This document shows, piece by piece, positions 1 to 12,842 of a DNA stretch of 64,000 nucleotides. Origin of the DNA: Zerene cesonia (lineage: Eukaryota > Arthropoda > Insecta > Lepidoptera > Pieridae). Position 1 is the stretch's first letter. Each line of letters starts with the position of its first letter. The stretch is from assembly GCF_012273895.1 (NCBI RefSeq), contig NC_052102.1:8232358-8296357 (forward strand). The letters run 5' to 3'. Made by a program: the position numbers and the translations under genes. The notes beneath the pieces were generated by a model, which was given only the letters and a program-made list of their open reading frames with translations, was not told where the DNA came from and made no database searches.

Positions 1-369
1 CATCAACCTTCGGACAGAACCTAATAAAATAAATCTGCCTATACATCAGATCTGTAAACCATTTTGAAATTTCCCAACACTACATTAAGTAAGGTTAGTT
101 TCGTTACACTCAAACGCGATTTAGCAATATAAAGGTGTTTCCACACTGTGGTAGTCTTAAGTAGCATCTACAGAGTGGAATATGACACCAAAACGTCACG
201 CCAATTAAGGAATCAGCAAGCTCTAACCTCGCTGTCAGACCTGCATTGGGTATAGCTGATTGGCATACCCAAGTGTTATAGTACTGGATGAGAACATATT
301 TCGATGGCTATTAAAATTTAAATGTGATGGTAGTTTGGTCTGTGTGCCATATAGCGGGTGATTTAATGA

Positions 370-560
370 TAATTTTGTTTGTAAAATTCAAAAAGTTTTG
401 AGTTTTTAAAGACAAAATTTCAATTGAGCATAGGCTTTCTTTTCGTGTTATTAAATTACCTAGTTCATATTCCGTTTCTGTATCTATTTGATAATTAACT
501 TCAAAAGATGTACATAAGGAAAATAGTGGTTGTGTGTGGTTGGGTTATATGTATACAAGT
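370..560 (+). repeat. Dispersed repeat copy A, about 190 bp
   Basis: This segment matches 2291-2486 in the same orientation along its whole length, at roughly 85-90% identity by eye. Shared blocks include AAAGACAAAATTTCAA, GTTCATATTCCGTTT and AGGAAAATAGTGGTTG. I do not recognise the family. An open frame at 508-699 starts inside it and is probably incidental. Confidence 0.75.
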
Positions 561-2290
561 TTCAAGATTGAAATTTAAACTTCAATCTTTGTTTTTATTT
601 AATTTATTGTTTGCCATGCAGAGGATGTTTTATTGGTACTCGGTGTGTTGGATCTGTACGCATGTCTCTTATTTTTCGAAATTTTCCATTATCAAATGAA
701 GACGCTACTTATTGAAAACATATTGATAGGGTCCGATGGGACAAAAATGTTCCATATTATTGTAAGACGCTATTATTAAAGTCACAATTAAATTGTTTGA
801 TTATTCAATTTTTTTTTGCATGTAAGCAAACTTATATAAAGCAATACATACCTTCGTGAATCTATACGTCAATAGAAAAATGTTTTAAATTATTAAAATT
901 ATGCATTTTTTTATACGATCACATGTTGAATAATGTAACAGTATTATTTATTGGGCCGCTTCCAGTACTATAAAGGCGTGTAACAACTCCGAAGCCCTGA
1001 GAAACATTTATCATATTTCATGTTCGACGTTCAGTGACGTTTCTCTTCCGTAGGTGACAACGCATGTTCTATGTGACCTACCTATCGAGCTTTACCTGAA
1101 TTGCCATATAACGACTTCCACTGATATTTGAGGAAAATATTCCCAAAGCACTTACAAATTATTAACAAGTACGAATGGCGTAAAAACCATGGAGAGTGCA
1201 CTTTCGTGCAATTGGCATGGTGTTAAGTAGCCTCCGTGGTTGAGGGCGTCTAGAGCATTTCAGATTTATGTCTATGACGCTACGAGATTAATGAAGCAGA
1301 CTTTTTTATGCTGATTAATAGTAAAACCTTTTTCGTTTTGAGATACCTAATTTGTTTTATCGCGTTATTACATGGTGGTTATAAAACAAATAACAAACCT
1401 GGTACATACGCTATAAATATTTTGTATACTGTTCTCGTATTTTGATCATTATTTGGATACATAAGTCAATAAATTCAAATAATAAATTAAAATAACAGAT
1501 ATCTACAATGTTTGCTTGGCAATATGCAAACAACTCACCTGCTTTTCACTGCACGTATCGTGATCGCGAAATACATTCGAGAAATCTATATTCTAACACG
1601 AAGACAACGATATAATATCTGCAATACTTATTGTATCATCATAAAACTATGAGAGAACACTATTTAATATGTACTACACAGAATGCGATTTAAAAATATT
1701 TCATTCGGTTTTCTTCGATAATTCCATATTTAAAAATATAATATCTTAGCTGCCAGTCTTAAATACAAAAGAGGTCGAACAAAACGAAATTCTAGAACAT
1801 ACTATGTACGATGTCAACGGACGCGCCAGTGCTTTCTACAGAACATAATTTACAAGCAGAGTGCAGTGATTGGCGGGCGACACACTTGCATCGTCCCGTT
1901 ACGGCCCTACTATTAATCACGAGATAACAGTAATCCGCTCTATTTGTCGCCTCCTAATATAATTCGAATATGCTTTTGGAACTGAAATTAGGTGTGGGAC
2001 GATTTAGTTCAAATTGCAATAGAAAGTTCTTGCTCATTTTTTTCTTAGCAAAAGTCTATCTACATAGATATGATAGAATTTATTGTTGTATAGTTTATAT
2101 ATTTATATATTGTTGCATAGTGAATATTTATTATATATATTTATTGTCAACAATTGGAGCATGTAATGCACATTATGCAGTCATTCACTAAAACTTAAGA
2201 CTTTGGTAGCGGTATAGAAGTGGTCTAGTACCTATATATCAATTACCAAATATCACTCGAGGGTTAAGAACAATATAGCATTTTTTTTTT

Positions 2291-2486
2291 TAATTTTGTG
2301 TGTAAAATTCAAAAATTTTTTGAGTTTTAAAGACAAAATTTCAACTGAGCAAAGAAAGCCTTTCTTTTCGTATGACTAAACTACCAGGTTCATATTCCGT
2401 TTTTGTATCAATTTGGTAATTAACTTCAAAATATATACGTAAGGAAAATAGTGGTTGTGTGTGGTTGGCGTTATATGTATACAAGT
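2291..2486 (+). repeat. Dispersed repeat copy B, preceded by poly(T)
   Basis: This is the second copy of the segment at 370-560. A run of T (about 2281-2291) precedes it. If the element is read on the minus strand, this is a terminal poly(A), which hints at a retroposed copy. Copy A lacks the T run. Confidence 0.75.
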
Positions 2487-4084
2487 GTCATACATAACTT
2501 TTGGCATTTCCTTAAATGATTTGCTTAAAGGCAAAATACGGTATCTGTTAAAAAATCGCCATTAAATTGTTGGTAATTGGGGGAAATCTGACCTTAAATC
2601 AGTCTAAACGAACTTTTATTGGCAAATGATAATAATCTTTCTAAATAATAAAGACGATAAGCTTTATTTCTATATTTAAGAGGAATTATTAAGGATGTGA
2701 GAAAGTTTCGAGTTTGGCATTTATTGTATTATGTGCAGCAGGAAGCAAATCAAACTCTCACATATTATGCTAAACGATATGTATCTACTATGCTGATAAA
2801 GTGAGATCAAGCGCTGTTTTACTTGGAATAATCGTTTAAAATTCGGCAAAAATGTATAAAAAATACATTATAATGCAATGCACATTCTTTAATATATTCA
2901 CGTAATTGAAAATGTATCGAGAAAAGTATTTCTTAGATCATTACAACGTAACACCAGTAACAATCCGTGCCAAGGGTGATTGTGGTTTGTCGAACGATTG
3001 CTTTTATTGTTACGACAACCGTTTCTTTGTTTTTAATATTTATAGTATAAAAAGTCTTGAGGTTTGTTCTTTAAAGTTACATATTTTAAAAGAGAAATAT
3101 AAACTAACTTTTATAAGCTGGATATATCAATATCTATTTATATTTTATACAAACATAATTTGGCAAATAAAGACGTTTATCATTATTTCCGTTCAAAACA
3201 TGTCTCGAATTTTGATTATAAACAAATAACTTATGTACTCGAAGTAAAATCATTGATTGTGACTTGTGACCTGTGAGCTGTGGTAGAGGCAATGGACCAC
3301 TCGATGCCTATTGCATTGTCATCCCAATGACACTCATAAAAGTTTACCACTTAAGCGACGGAGCACTTATTCGAATATCCATAAATACAGGATACATTTT
3401 TCGATCATGTAAGCATGTTATAAAATCAGTTTAACCTTGTAATGTTATTTGTGAAAAGACTAATTGATGAGCGGAAATAACGGATCGATTGTTAAATTTG
3501 TTTATCAAAACCAAGCAGAGTGGAAAGCCAATTAGTTTTTGCTGCCGAGAATTTAAAAATAAGATAAGTACTATTGTTGTAATGAATATATTGTATTAAG
3601 TTTTTCATCGATTAAGTTGTTGACACATATATCACGTTCTTGCCTTTTATCTATAGACATACTGTATGAGTATTTGATCATACATTATGTCTTATCATAT
3701 ATATTATATATAAATAACTTATCATAATTCATGACCGTCCATTTGTTGCATTCCATTGCAAAGAAAATTAATTTAATCACACCTACAAAACAGTGTTGTG
3801 TGTGTGCTAACATAGTAGTACTGTACTGTTTTATTGTGTAGTTTTTCAAGTCATACTATGCACTAGAACATATATTTGCGACTTTAAAGTACAATCAGTC
3901 ATGTCAAATTTTCTTTCACACATATCGCAAGTTTTCTCAATTGTACCTTCTTCATGTTTAAATTTGTTAAGCTATATAATGATTACTAAACATATTGTTA
4001 CCCGTAAGTTTCTTGACTTACCTTCACGAAGCAACTAGTACATAGCAGTCTTAATAACCTGCCAGTATTTACTCAAAGCGATAC

Positions 4085-4250
4085 CAGCGTCGGTGTCCTT
4101 CGCGCGATCTCCCAACTTTCTTGTCGGCCAGTCACGGCGCACGTGCTCTGGCCACTTTTTGTCGCAGTGGGTGCCGGCGCGGGCCAGCTATTGAAATAAT
4201 TGCTTTTTCAACGGCACGCCGTGCAAATGACATTCGTGATGGAGGTCGTT
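4085..4250. promoter_or_regulatory. GC-rich island, candidate regulatory element
   Basis: GC content rises sharply against the AT-rich flanks, and there are several CpGs. The right part holds GCAAATGACATTCGT followed directly by GATGGAGGT (4223-4246). The same two blocks recur at 26425-26459. A 69-codon open frame (4121-4330) crosses it but shows no domain. Confidence 0.3.
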
Positions 4251-6224
4251 TTTTAAAGAGTCTAGATAGAAAATATTCGCTTACGACACCGAGTTTATCA
4301 TTGGATTATTTAAGCTATACTCATCTGTGACGTGTGTAGATTTTGGTGAATCGAAGAAGTAGGTACCTATCAATTTCCTGTGTCACACTTTTAAGGGTTG
4401 AGTAGTTATCACAATTAACATACATATCTTACTCATAAATATATAAACAATTCTATCTTAGCATTTAGCTATTAACTTTATTAAGTTCTTTACAGCTTTT
4501 TATTTTTCTAGATAACGGTGACACTTCTTCATATTTCATACGACTGTAAAGTAAAGATGACAGACTGTTTTTATAATCTCTAAAATGAATAAAAAAACTT
4601 CTATTAATAATAAAGTATCGATACATATTAGCACTGCCAGCTAATGAGAGCCATCTGCCGGTGGCGGCGTAGTGTTAAAAACTTAAATTATTGTGTGAAC
4701 TTTCACAGCCATCGGTCATCGCCGCCTGGATTTATTACTAACAATTCGAAATAAAACGACAAATGCCAGAGATTATATAAAACGCCTACATGTGAATTCT
4801 TGATGCCTTGGCGCGTGCTACGATTTAATTGAAAGAAGATTAAGATTAATATTTATGGCTACAAATCCTTTTTATATTACAGCAATGTGTTGGTAACAAA
4901 AGTATTGTCCTTTTTAGGACAAAATTCCTTTTACATTAACCAGTTATATTTATTCTAGGACGTTTTATATCTATCTGGAATAGGTAGATATTTTGAATAC
5001 GTATGTCATCCTCAGTTTTAATGCCAATTATGCCTTATATGTGAATGATAATAATAAATTTGATATTCATTTAATTTAAAATGAATATTATAATATTTGA
5101 AAAATGTTAATCATCAAATAACATTCCCAAAGTTCATCTTGTAAAAAAACTTCACATCCGTCCCGCACAGTAAATTAAACACGGAACGGATATTTTCAGC
5201 GAAGAGCACCTAAGACCATGTCCAATCGGCAAGACAGGCCTTTAGAGACAAAATGGACATTTGTCACGCGTATAAATATTTTGGATGACGCTGTCGTCAC
5301 GGGCCCAGCTTTATGAGGATCACGCTGAGGCATTGTCTTAATATCGACAAGTCATTAGACATGCCCAAGTCGAGACATATGCGATTTATGGCGTTGCCTT
5401 CATTTATTACTTTATTGGACACTTTGTTCTATACCTACTACCTGATTCTAGGTGTCCATGGTGAAATTATTTTATTTCTCTTTGGTATTATTTCTTACGT
5501 TTAGTGTACTGCTTATTATGTCTTTGTATTGTGATGGAATTATGTCGTTATGAGAACGACAGTTTAAGGGTTTTGTGAAGTCCATAATGAATTGGCTAAG
5601 AGGATAAGTTGCTTTTATATTGATTAATCACAATTTAATTATAATTAATCCGTTCAGAGTTCTTTGATGCTTTATTTTGTATTGTTGAAATAATATATGT
5701 TATTCATAATGACCTGAAACTTTAAAATAAACACTTTATCGTGTTATTGTACATCATAACACTAGTTATCCCAGTAAGTGAATGTACCACTACTCCTCGT
5801 ATCTTGAATTACTTTTAACAGACGTTATTATAAATGGAGGAGGTTCTCTATTAGACTGCATTTCTTCTTTACTTAGTTACTCGATAACTCGGCGTGTTTT
5901 CAACCAATTGACGTCATCGTCTTGGTGTATGAAAGGGAATTGTTATCGTTTAGTCTTATTTTAGAATCTCGAATACCTCCATTCCCAGGAACTACGGTGA
6001 CCTTTCAGGTGTAGGTGTAGGAACCTGCTTTTTTTTCATCGATTAAAACTACCGATGGATGTTACCATACCAGAAAAATACTTTATAGTTTATAGAGATA
6101 GAATTACAGGCTGAGTGAGCACCTTCTGCGCCTTTTGTTGGTATTCAGATAAAGCGATTGTAGATTTTCAGGAAGCCACTTGACCCGATTCCTTGATCGC
6201 CTGATCATAGAGTTGAAAAACTGT
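4251..6224. other. AT-rich non-coding stretch
   Basis: There is no recognisable gene or element. It includes an AT-rich inverted repeat (ATATTCATTT at 5063-5072, complement at 5079-5088) and one exact TGACGTCA at 5909-5916. Confidence 0.5.
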
Positions 6225-6355
6225 TGTTCTAAGCCGGTGCACAATGTGAGGCGACGCCAAGGCTGCGCTAACCTCGCGGTTTGTGGAGCGTGACGACGAC
6301 GTGTCGGCACCCACGATGTGACGTCAGCCTCCTGCGCCCGGCGGTCAGCAATTGG
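6225..6355. promoter_or_regulatory. GC-rich island with CRE palindrome
   Basis: This short, CpG-containing, GC-rich block is isolated in AT-rich DNA and has an exact TGACGTCA at 6319-6326. It could be an enhancer or a distal promoter. The minus-strand open frame at 6104-6310 is Arg-rich and unrecognised. Confidence 0.28.
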
Positions 6356-6953
6356 TACTTATCATTGGTAGACTGTAGGTGACAAATGCATGACAATGAG
6401 TTATAGTTTGAACCTAAAAAGGCACCTTTTTAGAGCACTAATTGTGAGCTTATTCATGTTAAAAGATTATCTTTGAATAGTAGTGTCATTTATTTCCATG
6501 CTAAGGAAATTAGAATCTTACTGTAATTATTTTATTATATAAAATAAAATTGTAATATTAAAAAACCTCATTTATTACAATTGTTTCACTATATACCACA
6601 GGATTAATACTCGTACACTGTAACCATGACGACAATAAACTATAGCACTATCCTTGAATAATGAGCTTATCGTGTTGAAATTATATTAATTCTAATTTGT
6701 GTTAGTAATATCAAATATAGGGCAAGTACCGGGATAGACAGACAGAGTAATTGACTGATTAATTTTGGTATACATAATTGATAATTTTGCAAAAACAGAT
6801 CTAACCGTTTATGTGGGTTCAGGTGTACTGTTGTCTAAGAAGATACCATAAATCATCCACCAATGAATTCTGCAAATGTTAAATTCAAGTGAGACGCAAA
6901 AAAATATTGTCAAATTCCTTCCTCGACATTCAGAATTTGTCGCTTTGAAGAAG

Positions 6954-6998
6954 TTTCGGTTTCCATCCCATTATAGTATAATGGGATGGAAACCGAAA
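6954..6998. repeat. Perfect 45-bp palindrome, 22-bp arms, 1-nt centre
   Basis: The left arm 6954-6975 and right arm 6977-6998 are exact reverse complements around a single G at 6976. I checked the pairing base by base, and it stops abruptly at both outer ends. There are no terminal-inverted-repeat transposon features around it. Confidence 0.9.
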
Positions 6999-9900
6999 TA
7001 AGTAGTAACGGTACAAAATCATACTTAAAATATGTCTACATTTATTTCATAACAATAATTGACATTTTATTTGACATTCATGCTTATTGCATAATCATGC
7101 ATATAGGGACAGATTAGCTCATGTAAAATGAGTGATTTAAATAAATTTAATATTAAGTATATCAATTAGCACTGAAATTATCAATCGCAAAAGTAGTGAA
7201 ATATTTAACTGTTCAAACAAACCTACGTGAAAATTAAAAGCTACTACGGTATCCGTAAAAACTCTCGCGGCCTGCTTATTATGGAATTAAAGGTAAACAG
7301 GTGTGAAATTAAGCTCATTTTTTGTTCAGCTAATAGATTGCGGCGTTATTTTGCTTTGGCAGAGGCACGCTACCTTAATGTGAGACTATTACAGACGCAC
7401 AAATCACCTAAACGTCCAGTTTAAAACACTATAATTTCGCACTAAACGGAATGATTTAGAAGTTTCATCTCGTTATAAATTCCCACTTTTGTTTTTTCGC
7501 CAACAATTACCGGCAGCTTTGTTCCGACAAAGCGTTTTTTGTTGGAATTGGGAAGGTTGATTGATGGGCGATTACTTTTGAATGTGATCCGAAGATGCTT
7601 CCGAGTTGCTCGGTTAAGACATAGCTAGCGATGTTATAAAGTTTGCTGTTTGATTAATTTTATAATTATTCTTTCTTTAGACATCCTCAAATCAAATGTT
7701 GTTGTTTTGTTTGTTTAACGTCATGGATGTTTCAGTATTCTGTATTACAACATAGAAGATTACAAAAATTCTACATGTCAGGTGCATATACTTAAAATAT
7801 TTCAAATATTAAATTTTGCAACAATCGAACGAATTTGAAACGTAAGTGATATTTCCTTCTGGGAATTACAGAGTACCTACTAGTAAACAGAGTTTTCTAA
7901 ACGAAACCTCACCAGGTTTTCAGCGAAACGAAACACGATCAACATTGTTAGAAGACCGAGTGCTTTTCTAGCCATTTCGTTGTAGCCACTACAAATAGCC
8001 TGCAAAACGAATCCGTATGGTTCTGGCTGTTTGCTAAGCGTTTGACCCAACTACTCTTGCCCACTAACCCACTACGATAAGAAATTCTATCGATGCATGC
8101 AATTGTCATTTCTATTGACAACTGCAATGAGTGCCATTTTGATCACCAACAGTAAAGCATATTTGATGTAATAATGTATCGTATGTATCAACTGTTCATT
8201 TACCGTCGACCATTTCAAGTTAACGTGCTGTAATTAATATATGCAAGCTATTTACACCTGTATGTAGATAGAGAATAAGAAGTAAATCGCTTGACGAATT
8301 ATTCATACAAACACTGCATTGGGAGGATACGGACTAGGAGATGAGACTTCAGGCGTACCGTTACTTAAACCGTTTAGTGAATTAATTTTGAAATACTGTA
8401 CGTAGTATTTGGGGATATAATTGTATTCTACTAAACACAGAGGAATATTAGTTTAGTAATAAAGTTTTTAGAAACTTTTGTAATAGTTGTCTAAATAGGT
8501 AAAAAAATTTTCTACATAACATAGATTTTTTTTCCCTCAACACAATTAATTAAAAATCTTTGTTCTAGGATGAGAAGCGAGGCTTTTCTGTATATTCACA
8601 CTCAAATTACAGTGATTTTCAACTGAAATATAACTTTATGTCTTGTAGGACTAATTATTATAATTGTAGATAGTTTTTTTTATATCAAAGGCAGTCAGGA
8701 TCCTCAACCGCGCATGAGTATTCACAAAACTATATTTATATGCTTATTGTTACAAATAAATCAAAATATGTGTTATTATGAATAAAATAATAGTTGTAAT
8801 AAAAATATTGATCAGTCGTGAGCCCCACTAAGGCGCCGGCGCGTCTCTGCTCTGGAGCACCCTTCACATATAAATTGAACAAACACTTATGTGTCATTCG
8901 GACACACACACAACTATTGCGTTCTTGTTTTAATTCCGTTACATTTTCTTCGTATTTGTTATGGTTCATTTGGAGTTAAGTAACAATAACATTGACGGAG
9001 TTTCGTTGCTTTCGGCCGATTTATATTGCTGTGGGCGGGTCGAATGTCGAAATTCAGTTCAACTTTTACTATTTATAACAGGCGTGTAATGGGATGATAT
9101 ATGTAAATCATGTGTACTATGAAAACTGTCTCAACTGTCTCACATACTAATAAATATAGCTGCATTTCAACTTTCTTCCGCAAGTACCTAAACCTATATT
9201 TTTTGCAATGAAAATTAATTTTGAACGAGTTATAATAAATCATAATACTTCTTGTACAGTGTATCTAGTTTGTATAATTAATGTTTTAATGAAAATATGT
9301 ATAAACATAGTTTTTTAAGACTCATCGCTTGTCGTAGTTGAAATGTTGACAGGGACGGCGTGGTGTTGGGAACCATAATACCTATGATTATGGAAGAAGT
9401 ACATTACGTAAACCTATAAAAATAGATCCATAATGAATTTATCTAGGCACAAACTTAATTTGTAGATTTGATAGTTCTTCAATAAGTTTTTTAATGTATT
9501 GTATGTAGGTATACCAAAAAATAAAAGGATATCTTTTTTCTGATACATATTATGCCAATTATACGGATTATTATGCGAATTCAAGCAACACAAATCAAAT
9601 CTATAAAAATTACCTCGACAGAAAGTTCGACACGCAAGCAAACGACATTATCGCCATAAAAACCTAACTACGTCCTTTTCATCAATTATACACAAACCAC
9701 CGTCATATCCGTGAACAATCAGAAAGCGAAAAATATAAATCAAGATTGAACAAGATAAGGTAATCCGTGTCGAGTTTATTTGTTTTTAATTATTCAAGTC
9801 CGCCCCTGGATAATGACTCTATCGCGGGCGATTTACGAGTGGCCCCGAGCCCTTTGTTTTTTGTTTCTACTGGTTGATGGACTAGTCGGCCTAAGAACTG

Positions 9901-10101
9901 TATAAAAACAAACAAAATATTTAATTGTTTATTATAGAACAGATTGTGTGAATGTTATTGTCAGACTAACATATTTTTTTACAAAAAAGCGCACAAATGA
10001 ATGTAAATAAAATGTCTTATCTTTACTTACTATTATTTCTATTTCTTTTTTTCTCTAATGGAGCGATTTTATATTATAAGATAATTATATATCAAACACA
10101 T
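6999..10101. other. AT-rich non-coding stretch
   Basis: I see no gene. Open frames at 7227-7424, 8736-8969 and 9414-9641 are short and unrecognised. A small GC-rich patch lies near 8820-8870. Confidence 0.5.
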
Positions 10102-10288
10102 TCTAATTAAAACAAAGCCGCTTTCTCTGTCTGTCCCTAAATATGCTTAAATCTAAAAATGCGGAAACGGATTTTGATTGGTTTTTTTTTTAATAAATAC
10201 ATATATCTAAGAGGAAGGTTTATATGTATAATAGCATCTATTAAACTTCTCCAAATTTAACAAGCGTGAAGCCGCGAGCAAAAGCTAG
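10102..10288 (+). mobile_element. Helitron-like non-autonomous fragment
   Basis: The right end reads GAAGCCGCGAGCAAAAGCTAG, the GC-rich hairpin plus CTAG typical of lepidopteran Helitrons (CTAG at 10285-10288). The interior has the common AAGAGGAAGGTTTATATG block. The left end is degenerate, and its boundary (TCTAATTAA) is approximate. It has no coding capacity. Confidence 0.65.
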
Positions 10289-10764
10289 TCGTAGTTAATA
10301 TATTTAAGTCAATATGTCTTGTAGATAAATTATTATTGATTTAACCACATTTCACCACCATTTACACCAAGCTCAGTAGAAAAATTAAAAACAATTAATT
10401 ACAATCTCAACACATTAAATCATAAAAATCAAAGTTAAATGAAAGCACGGTCTGCTCATTACAAACAACCGGCTATTAAGTAATGCTATCGGAAGGTAGT
10501 TTAAAAACCTTTTAGTGTTGCATTACCGTCTCCACAGCGATCACGCAATCAGTGTATTATGAATACCGAGCGATGTACACCACATGCATGCATTTGAGTA
10601 TTCCTTTAGCAATGATCTTAGAACTTTCCAATAACTAATATTTATTTTATAAAGTTTTGATATTTTATTTGAAACGATTTTACTGATAAAGGCTTGCGCT
10701 TATCACAAAAACCATTTTGGCCTTACCAAAGTTACGTCTTTTACGAGTAATATGCATGAAGTAA

Positions 10765-10977
10765 CTAGCTTTGCGTCCGCGGTTTTGTCCGAGTGATCCA
10801 AAGTAGCATAGTCCTGGAGGTTTCTCTATATCGTTCCCTTACATGTTTATTTTCGAAAATAAAAACTATATGTCCTGTCTCGGGTCACTAACTATCTTTG
10901 TACCAAATTTAATTCAAATTTGTTGAGTGGTTCAGGAGTGAAGAAGACACAGACAGCTTTTCGTATTTATAATATTA
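10765..10977 (-). mobile_element. Degenerate Helitron-like fragment, interrupted at its 5' end
   Basis: On the plus strand it begins CTAGCTTTGCGTCCGCGG, the reversed 3' end of a lepidopteran Helitron. It then runs through GTGGTTCAGGAGTGAAG and ACAGACAGCTTTTCG to TTTATAATATTA. That terminal motif should continue as GTAGGA, but a second Helitron begins at 10978. Confidence 0.6.
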
Positions 10978-11184
10978 CTAGCTGCATTCGCGGTTTAACA
11001 CGCGTAAGTCCGTATCCCGTAGGAATATCGGGATAAAAAATTGCCTGTATGTTATTCCAGTTGTCCAGCTGTCTACGTGCCAAATTTCATTGCAATCGGT
11101 TCAGTAGTTTTTGCGTGAAAGAGTAACAAACATACACATATCCTTACAAACTTTATTTGTATTGCGTTTATAATATTAGTAGGA
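10978..11184 (-). mobile_element. Lep1-type non-autonomous Helitron, copy 1
   Basis: On the minus strand it starts TCCTACTAATATTA and ends in GCAGCTAG at 10978. The interior (for example CGGTTCAGTAGTTTTTGCGT read on plus) is near-identical to the copies at 11801 and 57551. Helitrons have TC...CTRR ends, lack terminal inverted repeats and move by rolling circle. This copy has no helicase or Rep coding and depends on an autonomous partner. Confidence 0.82.
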
Positions 11185-11799
11185 TTAGTAGGAAGGATTA
11201 GGCATTGCATATACTATATACAGTAGTATTGGGGATGTCCTTCATAAAAATATTACGTAAGCATGATGTCAACAGCGATCTAACATATTTCAATGATATA
11301 AACATTTAATTCAAATTTGAATCTATAAATTATTTAATAAGATGACAACTAATTGATGGCATTGTTAAAATTCTGACAGTTCTGGCAATTAGTGTTCAAA
11401 TTAAATAAGGTTACTATTTCGTATATAATCAGGATAGTGTTAATCGACCGATACTATCTTTCATCGCGGCTTCTCTTGAGAAAAAATATTTTTTCTATGA
11501 TGGAATAATATTGCGTATGTAGATATGATGAGACATGACGAGACATTCGGTTATAGAGTAAAGTTTACTATAGACGCTTCATCTATAATCAATCAAACAA
11601 ACCTATTTTTCTTGTAACATTATAATTAGTGCAGAGGTACAAACATATAGAAAAAAATTAATCAAGCAAGCAACACTGTTGAATTATAAGTATATAGTAT
11701 TAAGCGTTCAGACTTGATACTGCCTAAGGCTTTTTAATTTCATAGTAGATATTAAAAACATTTTATCCTCTAAAAATGTTTCGTTAATATTAAAACACT
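11185..11799. other. AT-rich spacer between Helitrons
   Basis: There is no gene and no recognisable element between the two Lep1-type copies. Confidence 0.5.
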
Positions 11800-11996
11800 A
11801 GCTTCGCCCCGCGGTTTCACCCGCGTAAGTCCGTATCCCGCAGGAACATCGGGATAAAAAGTTGCCTATAGGTTATTCCAGTTGTCCAGGTATCTACGTA
11901 CCAAATTTCATTGCAATCGGTTCAGCAGTTTTTGCGTGAAAGAGCAACAAACACACACATCCTTACAAGTTTCGCATTTTATAATATTAAGTAGGA
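11800..11996 (-). mobile_element. Lep1-type non-autonomous Helitron, copy 2
   Basis: This is the same family and orientation as 10978-11184. It has CTAGCTTCGCCCCGCGG at the plus-strand left edge, GCAATCGGTTCAGCAG inside and ATATTAAGTAGGA at the right edge. The GC-rich 3' hairpin is better preserved than in copy 1. Confidence 0.82.
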
Positions 11997-12385
11997 TTTG
12001 CACTGAAAATTTAAATGATTTTTATTTTGAAACTGCAAACATAACATACTCATAGCATAAAGAAATGTCCTTGAAGTTTTATATGAATAATATTTAAGCT
12101 TTTAAGGTAAGCTTATAATAGTCATAAAGGACTTACAAATGAAATCACCATTGATAAGCTTCGAGTAATCATTTCTAGTAAGTTTATCAGTCGGTAGATA
12201 AGCATTTATTGCTCATCAATATACCAGTTTAAAGGAATTTAGAGATTGCATGACAAGCTATGGACTGATAATTAATTTTACAAGATTTTAGAAGAAAAAC
12301 TGGTAATACATATGTATCACAATTTAGAAGATGAGTAATATAGAAATACGTGTATGGTAGAAAATATTTTAATAATATATTAAAT

Positions 12386-12584
12386 ACTAACTGTTCGCCC
12401 CGGCTTCGTCCGTGGTACAAATAAACAAATAAAACAAATAAATATTTCCCACTAAGTTGCAGATTTATAAAGGTGAGTGAATTTGAAATGGGTTCAAAAA
12501 TTTTTTTCAATTTTTTTTTTTTTGGATTCCCTTACAAACATACTTAGATACAAAGCTTTCCTCTTTATAATTTTAGTATAGATT
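12386..12584 (-). mobile_element. Degenerate Helitron-like fragment, TATAGATT-end family
   Basis: The left edge on plus carries TTCGCCCCGGCTTCGTCC, and the right edge carries TTATAATTTTAGTATAGATT. Both ends are typical of a second lepidopteran Helitron-like family. The middle is AT-rich and decayed, so the family call is tentative. Confidence 0.5.
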
Positions 12585-12710
12585 ATTGTAATATTGTATA
12601 TATTTCTTCTAATATAATATATTCTACTAATATTTCATAACATTTCTATTAAAATATAAGAGATAAAGTTGCTAATTTTGTATATTTGTAGAATGTAATC
12701 TTCGGGAATA

Positions 12711-12842
12711 ATAGATAGATAGATAGATAATTCTTTATTTGCACCAATACAAAAGGACAAATATAAAAAGGACACAAACACACGACACAATTACGTACAA
12801 ATAGGCGGCCTTATCGCTAAGGTAGCGATCTCTTCCAGGCAA
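12711..12842 (-). mobile_element. 3' end of a non-LTR retrotransposon, cut by the gap
   Basis: Read on minus, the sequence runs CTGGAAGAGATCGCTACC, then AGCGATAAGGCCGCC, then AATAAA and a (TATC)n microsatellite tail at 12711-12730. This tail is very common in lepidopteran LINEs. It carries a small hairpin (ATCGCT/AGCGAT). The rest lies in the N gap, so length and coding state are unknown. Confidence 0.72.

Larger units (their letters stand above)
1..4084. other. AT-rich non-coding stretch with a duplicated repeat
   Basis: I see no gene here. Open frames of 60-110 codons (for example 2906-3229) have no recognisable domain and biased AT-rich composition. The only clear structure is the pair of related segments at 370-560 and 2291-2486. 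Confidence 0.6.

Noticed and set aside
2906..3229. 107-codon plus-strand frame
   Set aside because: Composition follows the AT-rich background (Ile, Tyr, Phe, Lys, Asn) and no family is recognisable.
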